Under the pieces are notes generated by a model. It was not told where the DNA came from. It made no database searches and saw nothing but the letters and a program-made list of their open reading frames with translations. From NCBI GenBank assembly GCA_025055455.1, contig JANWXD010000005.1:1-64000 (forward strand): a DNA stretch of 64,000 nucleotides. The letters are read 5' to 3'. The position numbers were made by a program, and so were the translations under genes. Each line of letters opens with the position of its first letter. Position 1 is the stretch's first letter. Below, piece after piece: positions 36,432-47,331 of this stretch. The DNA comes from Bryobacteraceae bacterium. GTDB lineage: Bacteria; Acidobacteriota; Terriglobia; Bryobacterales; Bryobacteraceae.

Positions 36432-38041
36432 GTGGCGCGGCTTCGGTTCCCGCTGGCGCTGAAGCTGGCCGCAGGCGCCGTGGGGAGTTTTCTGGTCTTC
36501 TTGGCGGCCTTCAGTTACCTGAGCCTCCGCGAACACCGCCGCCATTCCGAGGAGCTGGTCCTGCAAAGCGCCGACCGCATCAGCGATGTCATTCTCCGCG
36601 CCACGCGCTATCAGATGCTCCACAACGACCGCGAGGCGCTCTACTACACCGTCACTGCCATTGGCACCGAGCCGGGACTCCGCGTGGTGCGCATCTTCAA
36701 CGAAGAAGGCCGCATCAGCTTCTCGACCGACCCGAAGGAAATCAACACGGCGGTCGACAAAGCCGCCGAGGCCTGCTACCGCTGCCACGCCGAAGCCGCG
36801 CCTCTGGTGCGCCTGGAGCGGCCGGACCGGGCCCGCATTTTCACCGCCGAAGGACGGCGGGTTTTGGGCATCATCCGCCCCATCGAGAACCAGCCCGCTT
36901 GTTGGACGGCGGCGTGTCACGCGCACCCTCCCGAGCGACGCATCCTGGGCGTCATTGACGTCAACCTGTGGCTGAACGACGTAGACCGCCAGCTTGCCGA
37001 ATACCGCAGCCACCTTGTGGGCCTGACCGCGCTCTGGGTGCTGGCCGCCTCCGCCGCCAGCGTCTGGTTCATTGTGCTGGTGGTGCACCGCCCCGTCAAA
37101 GAGCTCATCGCCGGCACCAAGCAAGTCGCCCGCGGAGACCTCGCGCACCGCCTTCCCGTCCGCTCCCGCGACGAACTGGGGGAGCTGGCGGCATCCTTCA
37201 ACCAAATGACCGCCGACCTGGAGCGGGCGCGCCAGGAAATCACCGCTTGGGCTCGCACGCTGGAGCAACGGGTGGCCATCAAAACCCAGCAGCTCCAGCA
37301 GGCGCAGAACCGCCTGATTGCCAGCGAAAAGATGGCCTCGCTCGGCAAGCTGGCCGCCGTCGTCGCGCACGAAGTCAACAACCCCCTGTTCGGCATCCTC
37401 ACCTACGCGCGGCTGGTTCTCAAGGCCTTGGAGCAGGACCATCTCGATGGCCCCGCTAAGGCGGCAGTTGTCGAACAGCTGCGCATCATCGAACGAGAAA
37501 GCCACCGCTGCGGGGAGATCGTCAAGAACCTGCTTTCGTTTGCCCGCCAGGCGCCGCCCCGCAAGGAGCCTCGCGACCTGAACACGCTGGTCCGCCAGAC
37601 GCTGGCTCTCGTCCGCCATCAGCTCGACCTCCAGCAGATCCAGACCTCCGAGCAGCTCGCCGCCGGCTTGCCGGAATGTTGCTGCGACGGCCAGCAAATC
37701 CAGCAGGCTCTTCTCGCCCTGCTGGTCAACGCTGCGGAAGCCATGCCGCAGGGCGGTCAGCTCACGGTGGTCACCGAACGCGACCCCGACGCGCCTGTCG
37801 TCCGCATCCGCGTGCGCGACACGGGCGGCGGCATCCCGCCCGATGTGCTCCCGCACATCTTCGAACCGTTCTTCACCACCAAAGAGAACCAGCGGCGCAC
37901 CGGTCTGGGTTTGACCGTAGCTCGCAAGATCATCGAGGACCATGGCGGCAGCCTGGACGTAAACTCGTCGCCGGGCCAAGGCGCGGAGTTCATCATTCGC
38001 TTGCCGCTGACGCCGACGCCGGCTCTCCAGGAGGTGAGCGC

Positions 38042-38045
<4 letters not shown>
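36432..38045 (+). CDS. Sensor histidine kinase with c-type haem motifs in its periplasmic domain
   Basis: 537 residues. TM1 (about 9-30), a periplasmic region (about 31-195), TM2 (about 197-218), HAMP (219-272), coiled coil, HisKA (H313 in VVAHEVNNPLFG) and HATPase (DTGGGIPPDVLPHIFEPFFTT, TGLGLTVARKI). The sensor region carries CYRCH (C115, C118, H119) and a C-x4-CH motif (C157, C162, H163), consistent with two covalent haems. A haem-containing sensor beside a quinone/ferredoxin module suggests redox sensing. GTG start with GGGAGG upstream. It overlaps the regulator gene (ATGA). Confidence 0.9.
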
Positions 38046-39396
<1,351 letters not shown>

Positions 39397-39400
<4 letters not shown>

Positions 39401-39972
39401 GGGGCGCCGTGTCCGCCGGCGATCCCATCTGGATTCAGTCCGTGGGCGACACCGTTCCGCTGGAGTTTCTCGACTCCCTCGCCGCGCGCCTGGCGCGCGT
39501 CTTCGGCCGCTCCTGCCGTGTGCTCGGCCCGTCGCTGGATCCCGCTCCGTTTTACGATCCGGACCGGGGGCAGTATTGGTCCACGGCGATTCTTCGACAC
39601 CTCGCCGCTCGATTTTCCGATGCGCCCGCCCGTGTTCTGGGCGTCGCCGACGTGGATCTCTTCGTGCCGGTGCTGACCTTCGTCTTCGGCGAAGCGCAGC
39701 TCGAGGGGCGCTGCGCCGTGATCTCTCTGTGCCGGCTGCGGGAGGAGTTTTACGGCTTGCCTCCCAATCCGGAGCGGTTGTTGGAGCGCGCGGTCAAAGA
39801 GGCGGTTCACGAACTCGGCCACACGTTCGGGCTGCGCCATTGCCGCGACTGGCGTTGCGTGATGGCCTCCACCCACGCGGTCGAACGGCTGGATCTGAAG
39901 GAGGCGGACTTTTGCCCGGCCTGCCGGCGAGTCGTGGACACGGCAGGCGGCTTCTCGGCGGATGCTCGCTGA
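39397..39972 (+). CDS. Archaemetzincin-type zinc metallopeptidase
   Basis: 191 residues if the first GTG (overlapping the previous stop as GTGA) is used, or 187 from the GTG at 39409, which has GAGGGG upstream. The long zinc motif HELGHTFGLRHC is followed by four residues and CVM, then CPAC 16 residues on, as in archaemetzincins, which bind a catalytic and a structural zinc. No signal peptide, so it is cytoplasmic. The physiological substrate of this family is not established. It is translationally close to the redox operon's regulator, but a functional link is only positional. Confidence 0.85.
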
Positions 39973-40113
39973 TGGCTCCCCGCTCAGGCCTTGCGTGGCG
40001 GGATATGTTCGCGCCCGTTTCCGAGCCACTCGTATCCGCTCCTCGGGACGGAACAGTCTAAGATCAGAAGGGGCTCTCAAGATCGAGCCGAGGCCTCGAA
40101 GGATTGGGAAACG

Positions 40114-41520
40114 ATGCCAACCGCACTGATGCGCATAACGCTTGCCGTCTTGGGGTGCGGCGCGGGGCTGCTGGCGCATGCCGCCGCCCGCCAGACCGCC
40201 CTGGATCGCTACGTCCGAGCGCCGGACCCCAGCTACCGCTACGAGCTGGTCTCGACGTTGAGCGGTCCCGGCTACACCGCATTTGTCCTCGATATGGTCT
40301 CGCAAACCTGGCGCAAGCCCGAGGAAGTGGACCGCACCGAGTGGCGGCATTGGCTCACCATCATCAAGCCGGATCAGCTCTCGAGCGACATCGCGCTGCT
40401 GTTCATCACAGGAGGTTCCAACCCGGGCAAGCCGCCGGCGCGGGCGGACCTCATCCTCTCCATGATCGCCACCGAAACCCGCGCGGTGGTCGCCGAGCTG
40501 CGGATGGTGCCCAACCAGCCTCTGAAGTTTGCCGGCGACTCGATGGCCGAGCGGCGCGAAGACGCCCTCATCGCCTACACCTGGGACCGGTTTTTGCGCA
40601 CCGGCGACGAGCTCTGGCCGGCGCGTCTGCCCATGACCAAAGCCGCAGTCCGAGCCATGGACACCGTGACGGCGTTCTGCGCCACCGAGGCCGCGGGCCA
40701 GCTGCGGATCGAGCGCTACGTGGTGGCCGGAGGGTCCAAGCGCGGCTGGACCGCATGGACCACCGCCGCCGTGGATCCTCGGGTGGTGGCGATCGCCCCG
40801 ATCGTGATCAACACGCTGAACGTGGAACGGGCCTCCGAGCATCACTGGCGCTCCTACGGGTTCTGGGCGCCGGCTTTGCGGGACTACGTCGAGATGGACA
40901 TCGTGCGGTGGATGGGAACGCCCGAGCTGCGCCGGCTGATGGAAATCGAGGATCCCTATGCATACCGCGAGCGCCTGAGCATGCCCAAGTTCATCGTCAA
41001 CTCCACCGGCGACGAGTTCTTCCCCCCGGACTTGGTGCGCTTTTATTACGACGACTTGCCCGGGGAGAAGCATTTGCGCTTCGTACCGAACACGAATCAC
41101 TCGCTGCGCGGCTCCGACGCAGCGCAAAGCCTGCTGGCGTACTTCCACTCCATCGTGACCGGCCGCAAGCGTCCCCAGTTGCAGTGGACCTTCGAGGGGG
41201 AAGGGATCGTGCGCGTGACCACTTCCGAGCCGCCCTCGGAAGTGAAGTTGTGGCAGGCCACCAATCCCAAGGCCCGGGATTTCCGCTTGGAAACCCTGGG
41301 CGCGGTCTGGACCAGCTCGCCGGTCGAGGCCGCCGATGGAGTCTGGCGCGCCGCCGTGCCACCACCGCCGGAGGGCTGGACCGCCTACTTTCTGGAATTC
41401 ACCTTCCCGAGCGGGACGAAATTCCCGTTCAAGTTCACGACGCCAGTGCGCGTGGTTCCGGATCGCCTGCCGTTTCCGGCCCCCGAACCGCGGCGAGCGA
41501 GCGGGGCGGGCGTCCGCTAG
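40114..41520 (+). CDS. Secreted PhoPQ-activated pathogenicity-related (AprA-like) protein
   Basis: 468 residues. A signal peptide (about 1-27, MRITLAVLGCGAGLLAHAAA within it) is followed by an alpha/beta-hydrolase-like domain of the PhoPQ_related family: LFITGGSNPG near 101, VVAGGSKRGWTAW near 207, NSTGDEFFPPD near 300 and VPNTNHSLRG near 328. The GGSKRG nucleophile elbow, Asp in GDEF and His in NHSL form a plausible triad. The C-terminal part looks like a beta-sandwich. The substrate is unknown. The ATG at 40114 is chosen; TAAGAT at 40059-40064 could be its -10. Confidence 0.85.
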   Translation: MPTALMRITLAVLGCGAGLLAHAAARQTALDRYVRAPDPSYRYELVSTLSGPGYTAFVLDMVSQTWRKPEEVDRTEWRHWLTIIKPDQLSSDIALLFITGGSNPGKPPARADLILSMIATETRAVVAELRMVPNQPLKFAGDSMAERREDALIAYTWDRFLRTGDELWPARLPMTKAAVRAMDTVTAFCATEAAGQLRIERYVVAGGSKRGWTAWTTAAVDPRVVAIAPIVINTLNVERASEHHWRSYGFWAPALRDYVEMDIVRWMGTPELRRLMEIEDPYAYRERLSMPKFIVNSTGDEFFPPDLVRFYYDDLPGEKHLRFVPNTNHSLRGSDAAQSLLAYFHSIVTGRKRPQLQWTFEGEGIVRVTTSEPPSEVKLWQATNPKARDFRLETLGAVWTSSPVEAADGVWRAAVPPPPEGWTAYFLEFTFPSGTKFPFKFTTPVRVVPDRLPFPAPEPRRASGAGVR

Positions 41521-41655
41521 CCGCATCCGCCGTGGAGCAGGCCGCAGCTCAGGCTCGAAGCTGCTGCCGCGTCAACCCCACCGAAAATTCGGCACGCGGT
41601 CTCGCCTGCGGAAGCCGCGGTTGCGCAGGGTGTCCGGTCATGATAGGGAATCGCC

Positions 41656-44600
41656 ATGGATCGCACAAATGAAAACACCTTGGCTTGGTTCGCGATTTGC
41701 CTCGCCGGAGTGTTCTTGTCCGCCTCCTCCGCGTGGGCGGAAACCGTCAAACGCATCGCCATTGTTTGGAGACACGGCCCGACGGAAGGCACGATCGAGG
41801 TAGGCCGCGGCAAACTGGTCAACCTCACCTCCGTCGCGCGCCCCGCGACAGTGCGTGGCAACACCTTCCGGCACGAGGGACGGGAGGAGTACCGTCTCCA
41901 CCTCGAAATCGAGGATAGCGGGGCGCCGTTCGGACACGCCGCCACGCTGGTGACGGTGAGCGCCGCTCGGAACCCCTTCAGCTTCTTCCTGCGCGATGTC
42001 CATTCCAGATTTCCGATTTTTCTTCCGGCTTACGGGGTCGTGGTCACCGAGGCGGAGGACCTTCGATCCTATGGGGCCATCGCCGAGGATCTCCGCAGCC
42101 GCGGGTTGCTGACGGGATTGCAAGAGATCGAGAACGAGCCGGAGGAGTCGTTCGAATCGGCGGCATCGAAGACACGGAGCCTCAAGGTTCCGACCTGGTT
42201 GGGGATGAGTCGGGACATTCGCATCTTCGCGGTCAGCGAGCGCCTGGACTGGATCCAACCGCGCTTTCATGGCTACGAAGTGACATTACCGGAGACCGGC
42301 GACCGGCCAGTCCGGTATCAGTTCCTGATGGGGCGCGGATGGGGCCCACGGGAACGGATCACCCGGCGCTTGGAAGACGGGATCTTACCGATTCTCCGCG
42401 GCCGTCTCGACGACGGCAGGATCACGTACGAGTTCACGGCCTTCGTCGGACTGGAGGGGAAGCCTCCCACGGCGCTTCGGGGAACCCATTTTCTAGTCGC
42501 CGACGGCTACGGAAGAGGGCATGTGTTCACTGCGGAGCAACGCAAGCGGTTCGAGGAGCTTCGTGACACGGAGCTCAACCAACCGGAGGAGACCATCCTC
42601 TACCTGGCGGCCGTCGCGGTCAATCGCTCCCGGGCTCCCGCGTACGCCTTCTTCAAGTCGGTGTGGCCCCAAGGCGTTGCCGCGGACCAATGGTCGTTCG
42701 ACCCCGGCTACGGCTTCAGCATGTACCGAAGCGGCCGTGTCTTCGCCGTTTCCAAGCTGAACGGTAAGCCTCTGGCTCACGATGAGGTGGCGATCCTGCT
42801 GCAACCCGGCGAGAGCGCCACGCTCGAGGTGTACTTGCCCCACCGGCCCATTGCGAAGGAACGGGCGCTCCGGCTGGCTCGCCAGAGTTTTGCCGAGCGT
42901 CACGCAGAAATCCGGCAATTTTGGCAACAGAAGCTCGCCCGGGCCGCGCAGATTCACGTACCCGAGCGCCGCATTGCGGAAATGATTCGGGCGGGCCTCC
43001 TCCACCTCGACCTAGTTGCCTACGGGCTCGAGCCCGGTGGCACTTTGACCCCGACCATCGGCGTATATACAGCGATTGGATCGGAGAGTTCGCCGATCAT
43101 TCAGTTCGTGGACTCGATGGGGTGGCACGACGTGGCCCGGCGCGCCCTGACATATTTTCTCGAAAAGCAACACGAAAGCGGCTTCATGCAGAACTTCGAC
43201 GCGTACATGCTCGAAACCGGAGCCGCTCTTTGGAGCCTGGGCGAGCATTTCCGATACACGCGAGACGTGGAGTGGGTTCGACAGATCGCTCCGAAACTGA
43301 TTCGGGCCTGTGAATATCAGGCCAAGTGGCGTCAACGGAACATGCGAGAAGATCTTCGCGGCAAGGGATACGGGATGCTGGACGGCAAAACCGCGGACCC
43401 CGAAGACCCTTACCGTTCGTTCATGCTGAACGGGTATGCGTACCTCGGCTTCCGCCGCGTGGCGGAAATGCTCGAGAGCGTGGCGCCGCAAGAGTCCCGC
43501 CGGTGGCGCCAGGAAGCGGAGGCCCTGAAAAAGGATATCCGCACCGCTCTCCAGGAGGTCCTCGGGCGATCCCCCGTAGTGCCCCTCGGCGACGGCACCT
43601 GGTGTCCCACCGTGCCCCCGTGGGCGGAGTACCGGGGTCCCTTGCTGTTGATGGCGGACGGAGGGCGGTGGTTTACTCATGGGGCCATGACCAGCCGGGA
43701 CTCGTTGCTGGGACCGATCTACTTGATCTTCCAAGAAGTCGTGGATCCGAAGGAAGACATCGCGGATTTTCTATTGAATTTCCACCACGAGCTTATGACG
43801 GATCTCAACGTTGCTTTCAGCCAGCCCTATTACAGTCGGCATCCGATGGCCCACTTGCGTCGGGGCGAGGTGAAGCCGTTTCTGAAGGCATACTATAACA
43901 CGGTAGCGAGCTTGGCGGACCGCGAAACTTACACGTTTTACGAGCATTACTTTGGGGCAAGCCCGCACAAAACCCATGAGGAAGCTTGGTTTCTCATGGA
44001 TACGCGGTGGATGTTGTACATGGAAAGAGGCGACACGCTCGAGTTATTGGCCGGAATTCCGCGCGTTTGGTTGGAAGGGGACCAACGCATCCGTCTCGAC
44101 CGCGCCGCGAGCTACTTTGGGCCTTTGTCGCTCGAGGTTATCTCGCAATTAGAGACGCAGAATGAGATTCGCGCCACCGTGACCTGCACGTCGGACCGCA
44201 AGCCGCGGCGCGTGGTGCTCCGTCTGCCTCATCCCAAGGGTCTGCGAGCCGTCTGGGTGGATGGGGGCCGATACGACGCCCGGCAGGAACGGGTTGTCAT
44301 CGAAAACTTCACGGGGAAGGCCCACGTGGCGGTGGGATTCCAACCCCGGGACCGCAGCCGCCGGCAGCAGCAGACCGGGACTTCGGCCCGTGACGCCGCT
44401 TTCGCGGCGCGCCTACTTCGCCGGCTTTTGCACGCGCCCCGAACGGAGGCAGCGGGTGCACACGCGCAGGCGCCGCACGCCTCCGTTGACGACCGCGCGC
44501 ACCCGTTGCAAGTTCACGCTCCACTTACGGCTGGTGACATTGTGCGCGTGGCTGATCCGGTGCCCGAAACGGGGCCCGCGCCCACAAATTTCGCATACCC

Positions 44601-44673
44601 TAGCCATGAGCGATGGAAACCTCCGAAGGCGAATTTGTATTTTAGCATGAGCCTCGGCGCACCTGTGGCATAA
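41656..44673 (+). CDS. Large secreted six-hairpin-glycosidase-like protein with aberrant C-terminus
   Basis: 1005 residues. A signal peptide (about 1-28) and a roughly 400-residue beta-rich N-terminal part are followed by an (alpha/alpha)6-type region (about 440-780), recognisable by repeated motifs such as IQFVDSMGWHDVARRALTYFLEKQ, ALWSLGEHFRYTRD and YAYLGFRRVAEML. This layout is that of six-hairpin glycoside hydrolases; the GH family and catalytic residues were not assigned. A beta domain ends near residue 895 (VAVGFQPRD). The last about 105 residues are antisense to rpmB and look non-native. A TGA at 44391 lies in another frame, so a small frameshift may have removed the true stop. Confidence 0.75.
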   Translation: MDRTNENTLAWFAICLAGVFLSASSAWAETVKRIAIVWRHGPTEGTIEVGRGKLVNLTSVARPATVRGNTFRHEGREEYRLHLEIEDSGAPFGHAATLVTVSAARNPFSFFLRDVHSRFPIFLPAYGVVVTEAEDLRSYGAIAEDLRSRGLLTGLQEIENEPEESFESAASKTRSLKVPTWLGMSRDIRIFAVSERLDWIQPRFHGYEVTLPETGDRPVRYQFLMGRGWGPRERITRRLEDGILPILRGRLDDGRITYEFTAFVGLEGKPPTALRGTHFLVADGYGRGHVFTAEQRKRFEELRDTELNQPEETILYLAAVAVNRSRAPAYAFFKSVWPQGVAADQWSFDPGYGFSMYRSGRVFAVSKLNGKPLAHDEVAILLQPGESATLEVYLPHRPIAKERALRLARQSFAERHAEIRQFWQQKLARAAQIHVPERRIAEMIRAGLLHLDLVAYGLEPGGTLTPTIGVYTAIGSESSPIIQFVDSMGWHDVARRALTYFLEKQHESGFMQNFDAYMLETGAALWSLGEHFRYTRDVEWVRQIAPKLIRACEYQAKWRQRNMREDLRGKGYGMLDGKTADPEDPYRSFMLNGYAYLGFRRVAEMLESVAPQESRRWRQEAEALKKDIRTALQEVLGRSPVVPLGDGTWCPTVPPWAEYRGPLLLMADGGRWFTHGAMTSRDSLLGPIYLIFQEVVDPKEDIADFLLNFHHELMTDLNVAFSQPYYSRHPMAHLRRGEVKPFLKAYYNTVASLADRETYTFYEHYFGASPHKTHEEAWFLMDTRWMLYMERGDTLELLAGIPRVWLEGDQRIRLDRAASYFGPLSLEVISQLETQNEIRATVTCTSDRKPRRVVLRLPHPKGLRAVWVDGGRYDARQERVVIENFTGKAHVAVGFQPRDRSRRQQQTGTSARDAAFAARLLRRLLHAPRTEAAGAHAQAPHASVDDRAHPLQVHAPLTAGDIVRVADPVPETGPAPTNFAYPSHERWKPPKANLYFSMSLGAPVA
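44394..44409. terminator. Small hairpin downstream of rpmB
   Basis: CGCCGC (44394-44399) and GCGGCG (44404-44409) close a four-base loop, GAAA on the minus strand. It lies four bases after the rpmB stop and just past an out-of-frame TGA at 44391 of the convergent gene. No T tract follows, so it is a weak candidate. Confidence 0.35.
44413..44607 (-). CDS. rpmB: 50S ribosomal protein L28
   Basis: 64 residues, standard L28 length. MARVCEICGRGPRFGHRISH at the start and LQRVRAVVNGGVRRLRVCTRC near 33-53 are diagnostic. Four cysteines (C5, C8 and the CTRC pair) make it the zinc-ribbon (C+) form of L28. GGAGG lies twelve bases before the ATG on the minus strand. The whole gene lies antisense within the 3' end of the convergent glycosidase-like reading frame. 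Confidence 0.95.
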   Translation of the reverse strand: MARVCEICGRGPRFGHRISHAHNVTSRKWSVNLQRVRAVVNGGVRRLRVCTRCLRSGRVQKPAK

Positions 44674-44684
44674 TCGGTTCCAGC

Positions 44685-45101
44685 ATGGGCCGGTTGAGCC
44701 GCATCGGAGTCGCCATCGACTCGGATCTGCTCCGCAAGTTCGACGCGTTGATTCACCGCCGGGGCTACACCAACCGCTCGGAAGCCTTCCGGGACCTGAT
44801 CCGCAGCGAGCTGATCGGAGAAACGGCCCAATCCCCGGAAAGTCCGGTGGTGGCCACGTTGACGCTGGTCTACGATCATCACGTGCGCATGCTCGCCGAC
44901 AAGCTCACTGACCTCCAACACGAGCACTATCCCAACATCCTCTCGACCTTGCACGTCCACCTCGATCCGGACCACTGCCTCGAGGTGCTGGTGCTCAAGG
45001 GCAAGGCGGGAGCAGTGCGAAAAATCGCGGACCGTCTGCTCGCCACCAAGGGGGTCAAACACGGGCGCCTCACCATCACGACGACAGGCGAGGGACTCTG
45101 A
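44685..45101 (+). CDS. nikR: Nickel-responsive regulator NikR
   Basis: 138 residues. The N-terminal ribbon-helix-helix (SRIGVAIDSDLLRKFDALI, then YTNRSEAFRDLIR) is followed by an ACT-like metal domain with DHHVR, then LHVHLDPDHCLEV carrying the His/His/Cys nickel ligands. NikR represses nickel uptake genes when loaded with Ni. No nickel transporter, urease or hydrogenase catalytic gene is in the window; a HybAB-like pair lies 8-10 kb upstream. CATAAT at 44669-44674 lies ten bases before the ATG. Confidence 0.93.
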   Translation: MGRLSRIGVAIDSDLLRKFDALIHRRGYTNRSEAFRDLIRSELIGETAQSPESPVVATLTLVYDHHVRMLADKLTDLQHEHYPNILSTLHVHLDPDHCLEVLVLKGKAGAVRKIADRLLATKGVKHGRLTITTTGEGL

Positions 45102-45120
45102 GTCGGGACCCTTGGCGGCG

Positions 45121-45768
45121 TCAACTGCGGGTACGCCCCACAGCCTGGGCGGCCGCCTCCGGCGCGCCGCGCAACTGGGCCTCTTCCAAGCGCTTGCTCT
45201 CTTGCCAGGTGTAGATCATGCGGTGCATCACGGTGATGTTGGAAAGGACCGCGATCACCCATAACACGGGCGCCATGCGGTCGAACAAGGCCCCGATGAT
45301 GAGCAGCACCACACGCTCCGGACGCTCCATGAAGCCGACCTTGCACTGCGGAATCACCAGTTCGGCCCGCGCCCGCGTGTAACTCACCATGACCGATCCG
45401 GTCATGACCACCGCCGTCAGCACCACGTAAAAAAAGCGGTTGATCGAGGCGTAATAGACCAGCAGCCCCATCAGGAGCACGAGGTCGGAATACCGGTCGA
45501 GCACCGAGTCGAAAAACCCGCCAAACCGCGTCACTCGGTTGGTCTGGCGCGCGACCCGGCCGTCCACCATGTCGAAAATTCCGGCTCCGATCATCACCAG
45601 CCCGGCGGTGAAGAACTGGCCCGAGGCCAGCAGCACCGCCGCCACGCCGTTAATCACCAACCCGAGAAAGGTGAGGACGTTAGGGTGGATTCTCGAGAGG
45701 GCCAAAGCCCGTACGATCAGAAGGATCACCTTGTTACAGGCGATCCCGATAGCGCGCGTGTACGTCAT
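45121..45768 (-). CDS. CDP-alcohol phosphatidyltransferase
   Basis: 215 residues with about six helices. The catalytic motif D-G-x2-A-R-x8-G-x3-D-x3-D is complete (DGRVAR near 69, then GGFFDSVLD). Such enzymes make phospholipids by swapping CMP for an alcohol, e.g. phosphatidylglycerol-phosphate or phosphatidylinositol-phosphate; the alcohol cannot be told. It follows greA with 24 bases between. It converges on nikR. Confidence 0.9.
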   Translation of the reverse strand: MTYTRAIGIACNKVILLIVRALALSRIHPNVLTFLGLVINGVAAVLLASGQFFTAGLVMIGAGIFDMVDGRVARQTNRVTRFGGFFDSVLDRYSDLVLLMGLLVYYASINRFFYVVLTAVVMTGSVMVSYTRARAELVIPQCKVGFMERPERVVLLIIGALFDRMAPVLWVIAVLSNITVMHRMIYTWQESKRLEEAQLRGAPEAAAQAVGRTRS

Positions 45769-45792
45769 CGGCGGAGACCCGCCTTTCTTCAG

Positions 45793-46263
45793 CTACGCAT
45801 CCGAATCGTGGATGGTGCTCAACTCCAGGATCTCCAGCTCCCGCACACCGCCGGGGATCTGGACCCGGACCACGTCGCCCACCTGCTTGCCGAGCAACGC
45901 GCGCCCGATCGGCGAAGTGGTCGAAATCCGGCCCTGGGACGCATCCGCTTCTTCGCTCGTGACCAGTTTATACGAGATGCGCTCGTCTTTGTGCACATCC
46001 AGGACAACGACCGTCGAGCCCAGCCCCACGCGGTCGGTCGGCAAGCGCGACAAATCCACCATCGAGATCTCCGCCAGGCGCTTCTTGAGCTGCCCCAGGC
46101 GGGCATTGACATAGGCTTGGCGCTCTTTGGCGGCGTGGTACTCGGCGTTCTCGCTCAGGTCGCCGTGGGCGCGCGCCTTACGGATCTCTCTGGGCAACTC
46201 CGTGCGCAGTTCGTATTCCAGGGCAGCAATCTCTTGTTCGAGCTTCTTGCGGATGTCCTGCAT
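45793..46263 (-). CDS. greA: Transcription elongation factor GreA
   Basis: 156 residues. An N-terminal coiled coil with the catalytic-tip motif GDLSENAEYHAAKE (about 34-47) is followed by the C-terminal FKBP-like domain (STTSPIGRALLGKQVGDVV near 113). It rescues backtracked RNA polymerase by stimulating transcript cleavage. The minus-strand TATAAT at 46298-46293 gives it a likely promoter inside the end of mtnA. Confidence 0.95.
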   Translation of the reverse strand: MQDIRKKLEQEIAALEYELRTELPREIRKARAHGDLSENAEYHAAKERQAYVNARLGQLKKRLAEISMVDLSRLPTDRVGLGSTVVVLDVHKDERISYKLVTSEEADASQGRISTTSPIGRALLGKQVGDVVRVQIPGGVRELEILELSTIHDSDA

Positions 46264-46292
46264 GGGGGCGGAGAAGCTAGTCCCGGAAATTC

Positions 46293-46298
46293 ATTATA
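46293..46298 (-). promoter_or_regulatory. -10 element upstream of greA
   Basis: A perfect TATAAT on the minus strand, overlapping the mtnA stop codon. The expected start is about 46286, a 23-base leader. The -35 region is poor. Confidence 0.4.
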
Positions 46299-47331
46299 GT
46301 GCACCGCCGCCGGCCAGCTTGCGGAGCGACTCTTCAAAGGGGGGCCAGGCCACGCCGCGCTCGGTGATGATGGCGGTGACGTAGCGGTGGGGCGTCACGT
46401 CGAAGGCCGGGTTCTCGACGCGCACGCCCTCCGGGGCCACGCGCACGCCGAAGCAATGGGTCACTTCCTCGGCCGGCCGCTGCTCGATCGGAATCGCCTC
46501 GCCAGACGGCAGGCTCAAGTCCAACGTCGACAGCGGCGCCGCGACGTAAAACGGCACTCCGTGCTCCCGGGCCAGAACGGCCAAAGTATAGGTGCCCACC
46601 TTGTTGGCCACGTCCCCGTTGGCGGCGATCCGGTCGGCGCCGACGATCACGCAGCCGATCCGGCCGGACTTCATGAAATAGCCCGCCATGCTGTCCGCGA
46701 TCAAGGTGGTGGGAATCCCCTCGGCGAGCAGTTCCCAAGCCGTGAGCCGCGCCCCTTGCAGAAACGGCCGCGTTTCGTCGGCGAAGACGTGGATCTTCTT
46801 GCCGGCGCTCACGGCCGCCCGGATCACCCCTAGTGCGGTGCCATACCCCGCCGTGGCCAACGCCCCGGCGTTGCAATGCGTCAGTACCGCCTTGCCGTCC
46901 GGGATCAACCCGCAGCCGTTGCGGCCAATGGCTTGGTTGACCGCGATATCCTCCTCTTTGATGCGCAGCGCCTCGGCGACGAGCGCGGCGCGAATCTCCT
47001 CGACCGGACGCCCGCGCACGCCGGCGTAGACGCGCTTCATCCGGTCGATGGCCCAGAAAAGATTGACGGCCGTGGGCCGCGTCCGAGCCAGCGTTTCGCA
47101 GATCGCCTCGAACTGGACGTCCAGCTCGGGCGGCCGAGCCTGCTGCATTCCCAATGCGATGCCCATGGCCGCGGCCACACCGATGGCCGGCGCTCCGCGA
47201 ATCGCCATGGAGCGAATCGCCTCGGCCACCTCGCGATAATCGCGGCAGGTGACGTAGACCGTTTCGAGCGGCAGGCGTCGCTGGTCAATCAGCACGACGC
47301 CCTCGTCCGTCCACCGAATCGTCTCTACCAT
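46294..47331 (-). CDS. mtnA: Methylthioribose-1-phosphate isomerase
   Basis: 345 residues, standard length. Landmarks of the methionine-salvage isomerase: [14 protein letters not shown] near 44, the catalytic-cysteine motif [18 protein letters not shown] near 147 and the Asp motif [19 protein letters not shown] near 227. It converts methylthioribose-1-P to methylthioribulose-1-P. Other salvage genes are not seen. The ATG at 47331 overlaps the end of the CPBP gene by seven bases. Confidence 0.95.
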   Translation of the reverse strand: MVETIRWTDEGVVLIDQRRLPLETVYVTCRDYREVAEAIRSMAIRGAPAIGVAAAMGIALGMQQARPPELDVQFEAICETLARTRPTAVNLFWAIDRMKRVYAGVRGRPVEEIRAALVAEALRIKEEDIAVNQAIGRNGCGLIPDGKAVLTHCNAGALATAGYGTALGVIRAAVSAGKKIHVFADETRPFLQGARLTAWELLAEGIPTTLIADSMAGYFMKSGRIGCVIVGADRIAANGDVANKVGTYTLAVLAREHGVPFYVAAPLSTLDLSLPSGEAIPIEQRPAEEVTHCFGVRVAPEGVRVENPAFDVTPHRYVTAIITERGVAWPPFEESLRKLAGGGAL

